A stretch of DNA of 64,000 bases, taken from positions 248,001 to 312,000 of the forward strand of contig VXBA01006151.1 of assembly GCA_013399895.1 (NCBI GenBank), read 5' to 3'. The notes below the pieces were generated by a model. It saw only the letters and a program-made list of their open reading frames with translations. It was not told where the DNA came from and made no database searches. Position numbers and translations under genes: made by a program. Shown piece after piece: positions 59,914-64,000 of the stretch (within the stretch, counting starts at the first letter, position 1; each line of letters begins with the position of its first letter). The DNA is from Serilophus lunatus. Its lineage: Eukaryota; Chordata; Aves; Passeriformes; Eurylaimidae.

Positions 59914-62900
59914 GTAAGATAATGGGAATAGAGATTAGTGGAGACAAGACAATGATTTTCAAATTGTTGTCCGTGTAAAGGTATTTATTAGTTTTGAAAG
60001 TAGATATGCCATAGTTGTTAAAAACTGCCATTGGCAGAAAGTCATTGCTGTAGTTTTGTATCACACTGGGAGATTTACCAGAGACAAGTTCCGTAAAATT
60101 TGGTCCTAATTGATTTGTTTGTGAAGCTTGTATGTCATCTGCTATATAGTTGGGTTTTTTTTACTATTAAATTAGCAATACTGTGAGAAAAAAATGCAGC
60201 TAATTTTCTGCATTTGCACATTGTTGTGCAAAAGTATGTTAGAAAGAATGACTATGTTATTGCACTTTATTTTTATGCAGGTTATGACATATTGTGGATT
60301 AATATTATATTTTAAAATATCTAACCTTTCTTGAGTTTATTCTTTTTTTGTGATGATCAAACAATAAACTTCATCTTCTCTGGAAATATAAATGTTCAAT
60401 AGAGTTGCTGTGTTTTGAGGAAAAAATAATCTCATTTGCTAGCAGCACAAGGTTGTTGTTGAAGTTTGATGTTATGTCTTAAATTTTAAGGTTTTGAGTC
60501 AGTTAAACAGGCAGTGCATGGTATGAGGAGAAGCACATGCTATGCAGTGAGCTGTGGTCTGATCTCCAAACAAACCCACCTCTCTGTTGTTTTCTACCTC
60601 CCTCTTCCTCACCCTCTGTTGGTTTCCAAAGTGAAAATTCCACTCATTTTTTAATAATGCCGGTATGGGTGAATTTATCAGCCAGTATTCAGAGTATTAT
60701 CTGTGAGCAGCCACGAATTCCTCTCAAGCCATATAGATTTACATTATTAAACTTTACAGTTTGGTCCCCTCAGAGTAATTAAAGATTTCAAAGGATCGAT
60801 AGTTTTGATTGTAAAGCTTTTAATGGGTACCCAGGATTTACTGCATCAGACACCTTTCTCAGGTTACTTGATAAATGTTACTTTTGCAGGTACAATATCT
60901 ATATCTCTCTGTGAGAACATACTGTGTTAACAGAATGAGAGCTTGCTACAATGGACAATATTAATTAGGTGTTATGCTGGTAGTGTGAAACTTCTATTAC
61001 AGATACTTTATTGCGGTGAATGAATTAAGTGTCTGGGATTGATGAGGAGCTCAGTACCTGTTCGGAAATCTACAGCTTCCTGAACTCAGAATAAATGGGA
61101 GAAAAAAAAAAAGGCTCTTAATTGAAGGATGTAGTAAGGTCTGTGTCTTAGAGCCAAGAGCTGGAACTCTAAGACTGCAGTGGGATGTCACGAAATCTAC
61201 CATTAGTAGAAGGCTTGAGGACAGCATCTAAGAGTAAAGAGAGTACACTGTGTGCCAAGTTCTTTAAGGAAATGGAAACTTTTAATGAAAGAGGATGAGA
61301 AAAGAGGCTTGTGGTTTCACCTGGTTAAGAAAAATGGAGCCTCTGAAAATAGTAATAGGAAGACGAACTGATTATCGCCTGTGAAAATGGGAGTTGTTGA
61401 ACCTGTTACTACTTAAACAGGACTGAATATGAGATGGAAAATCTTAACTTCAAGCCCTAGTATCTGCAAATCCTGCACAAATTTGGCTTCAGTTTATCTC
61501 ACTGGAACTCCCTACACACACATGGCCTTTTTTGTGGTAAAAAAAGAACTTTTTTTTGTTGCTTTCCTTTGGGCCCTTGCTGACACTTTTATTAGACTGA
61601 CACTTCAGCTACCATAAAAATTTAGTATTGGACATCCAGGTACTTTTGCTGAATGATCTTCTGTTGCAAAACATTATACATTTAATCTGAGTGTTCCATA
61701 GTCACACAATAAGTTACTAGTCAGATACTAGAATACTATGGAATTACTACATTTTGATTTTTGAACATCAAACCTATCTTTAATAAAACAATATAGTTGG
61801 ACAATGTAAGACCTAATACATGCTGTCAGGCTATGTTGATGAGCATGACACCATATGGTTCTCTTTCTTAAAGTGTTTAGATTTGACATAAGATGTACAC
61901 TGGCTAAGCACTGTAAGATCACAGGAATATTTGGATTAAAACAAAAAGGTGGCTAATGAGGATTCCAGAATACATACTGTGGACACAGAGTGCCCTCTCC
62001 AGGATAGGATGTTCATTAATAAGAGACTATTGAGTTAAACCTGGTGAAGCATGGATTCCAAATTTCTTTTTTTTTTTTTTTTAAACTGAAGTTGATATTT
62101 CCTTGAAATAGCTGTTTTTTAAAGATATTTTTTAGTAGGCTTTTGTCTTTATGATGTTTAACTGCTATAAAGCCAAGTGCAATGTCTCTTATCTAGTATA
62201 TTCAAAAAGATGATTTGTCACCTTTCTTACTTTTGCTTTCTAGAATGCCTTCTTTGTCTTCAGTTGCTGAATATGTCAGTCACCTGTACTCTACCATGGG
62301 CTCCGCTGATGCCAAAGTAGTTGTAGAATAAACAGAAGAACAGAATATATCCTGAATATTTTTAATTAAAAAAACCCAACAAACACTTCTGAAATTTAGA
62401 CTAGGCACATGCACAGGCAAAGCCTAGCTTATTTCCATATGCAAATCAGGAAATTGGTCTGATTATTCCGTTCATATTTGAAAGGTGATTGTTTGCTCTC
62501 TTTTCCTCTTCTTTACATCCTTCAGAGAGCTCCACTGAAAAGGTTTAGTCTGCAGCTTCCACCCCTCTTTAGGATCTTTTCACGGTATGTTTCCTTTCTC
62601 TTAGCAGATTTGGAATGTTAGGTCCCAGTGTTTGAGATATGTTTCAAACAAAGCAACAGAGAAAGAAAGAGCTGGAAGAGTGTAGCAGTGATTTTGAGCC
62701 CTTATGGCAGACCTTTACTTGGCTTGTCTTTGACCACACACACAGAGGAGGGGAGGACAGGTTTTCAGAAAGCATTAAGCTTGGCAAGCTCATCTGTTCA
62801 GTGGAGGAGATGGAGGGCAGGAAAAACTGGAGTATCTAACCACTGCTTTGGTGTCTACAGCAAAATCAGATTCATGGAGCCAGAAAGGAATTGAGTAGAG

Positions 62901-64000
62901 TAGATCTCTTCTGGTGTTTCCCCTGCCCAAGTTGTTACTGTAATCAAAGTCAAGATAGATTCTTATTGAGAAGATGCCTTTTCATAGGGAGCTTGGCAGA
63001 TTCCTTAAATTCCTTTTCTTAATGTATTTTTTCTTTGTTTTTAAGGACTGGTTTTAAAGATAATTCATCCCACATACACTTCCATGCTCTGATGTTCAGT
63101 ATTTAAAATGTTTTAATCACTGTAGTCTTGAATAAATACTTATTTTCTTTTTCTTCTTCATTTATTCAAGTAACCATAGAGAGATCAAATTCTTTTGTCC
63201 ACTGCCCTCACATGCCACCAGGAAGGTCTCCTACCTGCTGTGATATGCAGGATACACATTTTCCTTTGAGGGACATTTTCCATTTGCTTGTCTTTCTCCT
63301 TGACATGCTCCTGTGACCTAAAGTTTGGTGATACAGGAAATGTGCCACATTAGGGAAAATTCAACACGTGAGAATGTGACTCATGAGAGGAGACAGTTAA
63401 ATAACCAGGTTCTGTTGTGAACAGTCTGTCCTTAAAAATGCAGATGTACTGCACAGAGTACATCGTGTCCTTAGCATGCAGATGTACTGCACACATACTG
63501 CAGTCAAAATTTTTCTGGGTTTGACTGGATTCTTTTAATGCTTGATTGCTATTTTTCATAGCTTTTAGACTACTATTTGCCTTAAAGGGATGTGTAATGT
63601 ATTCAAAAATTGCCTTAGTAAACGGTTTTATCTTTGTTAGCTGGATTAAGTTGAAAAAATGTAATAAACTTGATTAGTTTGGGAAGTCAATGGAAGCTTG
63701 GCCATTTGAATCTCTAATCCTATTAATTAGATTGTGATTGGATTAATTTTTTCAGTGCAGTAGTAGTGTTTGAAAAGAACTGCTGGTCTCTTCAAAAGGA
63801 ACTGCATAAGAAGTTATCTCCCTAGTGCTTTTGGGGGTTTATCAACTTGTTTCTAAAAATATATGGCTGATCCAAAAGTATTAAAACAATACTTACCTTA
63901 CAGTTCCAGAAAATGCAGGGTTCTTTTTATTGTTGGATTTTTTTCTTTCTTTTCACTTAGAATCCCAAATAAAATCTCTTTTTGTCAACAGAATGCTTTG
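59914..64000 (+). other. RPGR: RPGR intron 6 (partial)
   Basis: 4.1 kb after the GTAAG donor. The next exon, expected to begin with a [E/T]DGELY.FGEPENG-like string, was not found before the window ends. It holds a poly-T run at about 62068-62083 and an 18-bp direct repeat at 63438 and 63476; nothing else was recognised. Confidence 0.8.
63438..63493 (+). repeat. 18-bp direct repeat, 38-bp period
   Basis: ATGCAGATGTACTGCACA occurs exactly at 63438-63455 and again at 63476-63493. A local duplication in RPGR intron 6. Confidence 0.9.

Noticed and set aside
59914..64000. RPGR exon 7
   Set aside because: No string like DGELYVFGEPENG or CGGEHTVVL in any frame; the exon must lie beyond the window.
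1..64000. CRISPR arrays, operons, prophage, tRNA or rRNA genes, viral or toxin genes
   Set aside because: The sequence is vertebrate nuclear DNA with spliced genes and LINE relics; no such features were seen on either strand.

Overview
This is a vertebrate nuclear window, and it looks avian. At least nine copies of CR1 (the chicken-repeat LINE) lie on both strands, several ending in the bird-type octamer tail (ATTCTGTG or ATTCTATG). There is no Alu, L1 or other mammal-specific repeat. Two conserved single-copy genes are recognisable, OTC and RPGR. They lie next to each other in mammals too, divergently transcribed. Species cannot be fixed from the sequence.

Layout. (1) 1-15279: intergenic DNA beyond the 3' end of OTC. 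It holds CR1 relics, a MIR-like SINE, an AAAT microsatellite and a GC-richer block at about 9.04-10.4 kb, but no recognisable exon. (2) 15447-43119, minus strand: the complete coding region of OTC, mitochondrial ornithine carbamoyltransferase. All ten coding exons have exactly the human lengths (77, 139, 82, 88, 154, 123, 54, 150, 138 and 60 nt; 1065 nt including the stop; 354 aa). All ten keep an open reading frame, canonical AG/GT splice sites and every active-site motif checked. (3) 43120-47355: the divergent OTC-RPGR interval. It holds a purine tandem repeat, a CpG-dense core at 45140-45325 and three CR1 copies. (4) 47356-59913, plus strand: RPGR exons 2-6, encoding the first half of the RCC1-like beta-propeller, again with exactly the human exon lengths (126, 93, 63, 159 and 150 nt). 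RPGR continues past the right edge of the window. Its very short first coding exon could not be identified with confidence.

The two genes are unrelated in function. OTC makes citrulline in the mitochondrial matrix (urea cycle). RPGR is a ciliary GTPase-regulator-like protein of the photoreceptor connecting cilium. The points most worth a second look are an intact OTC catalytic core in a lineage that excretes uric acid, the crowd of CR1 copies around the RPGR promoter and exon 2, and the unresolved RPGR first exon. I found no sign of an undescribed gene system; this looks like an ordinary conserved vertebrate locus.
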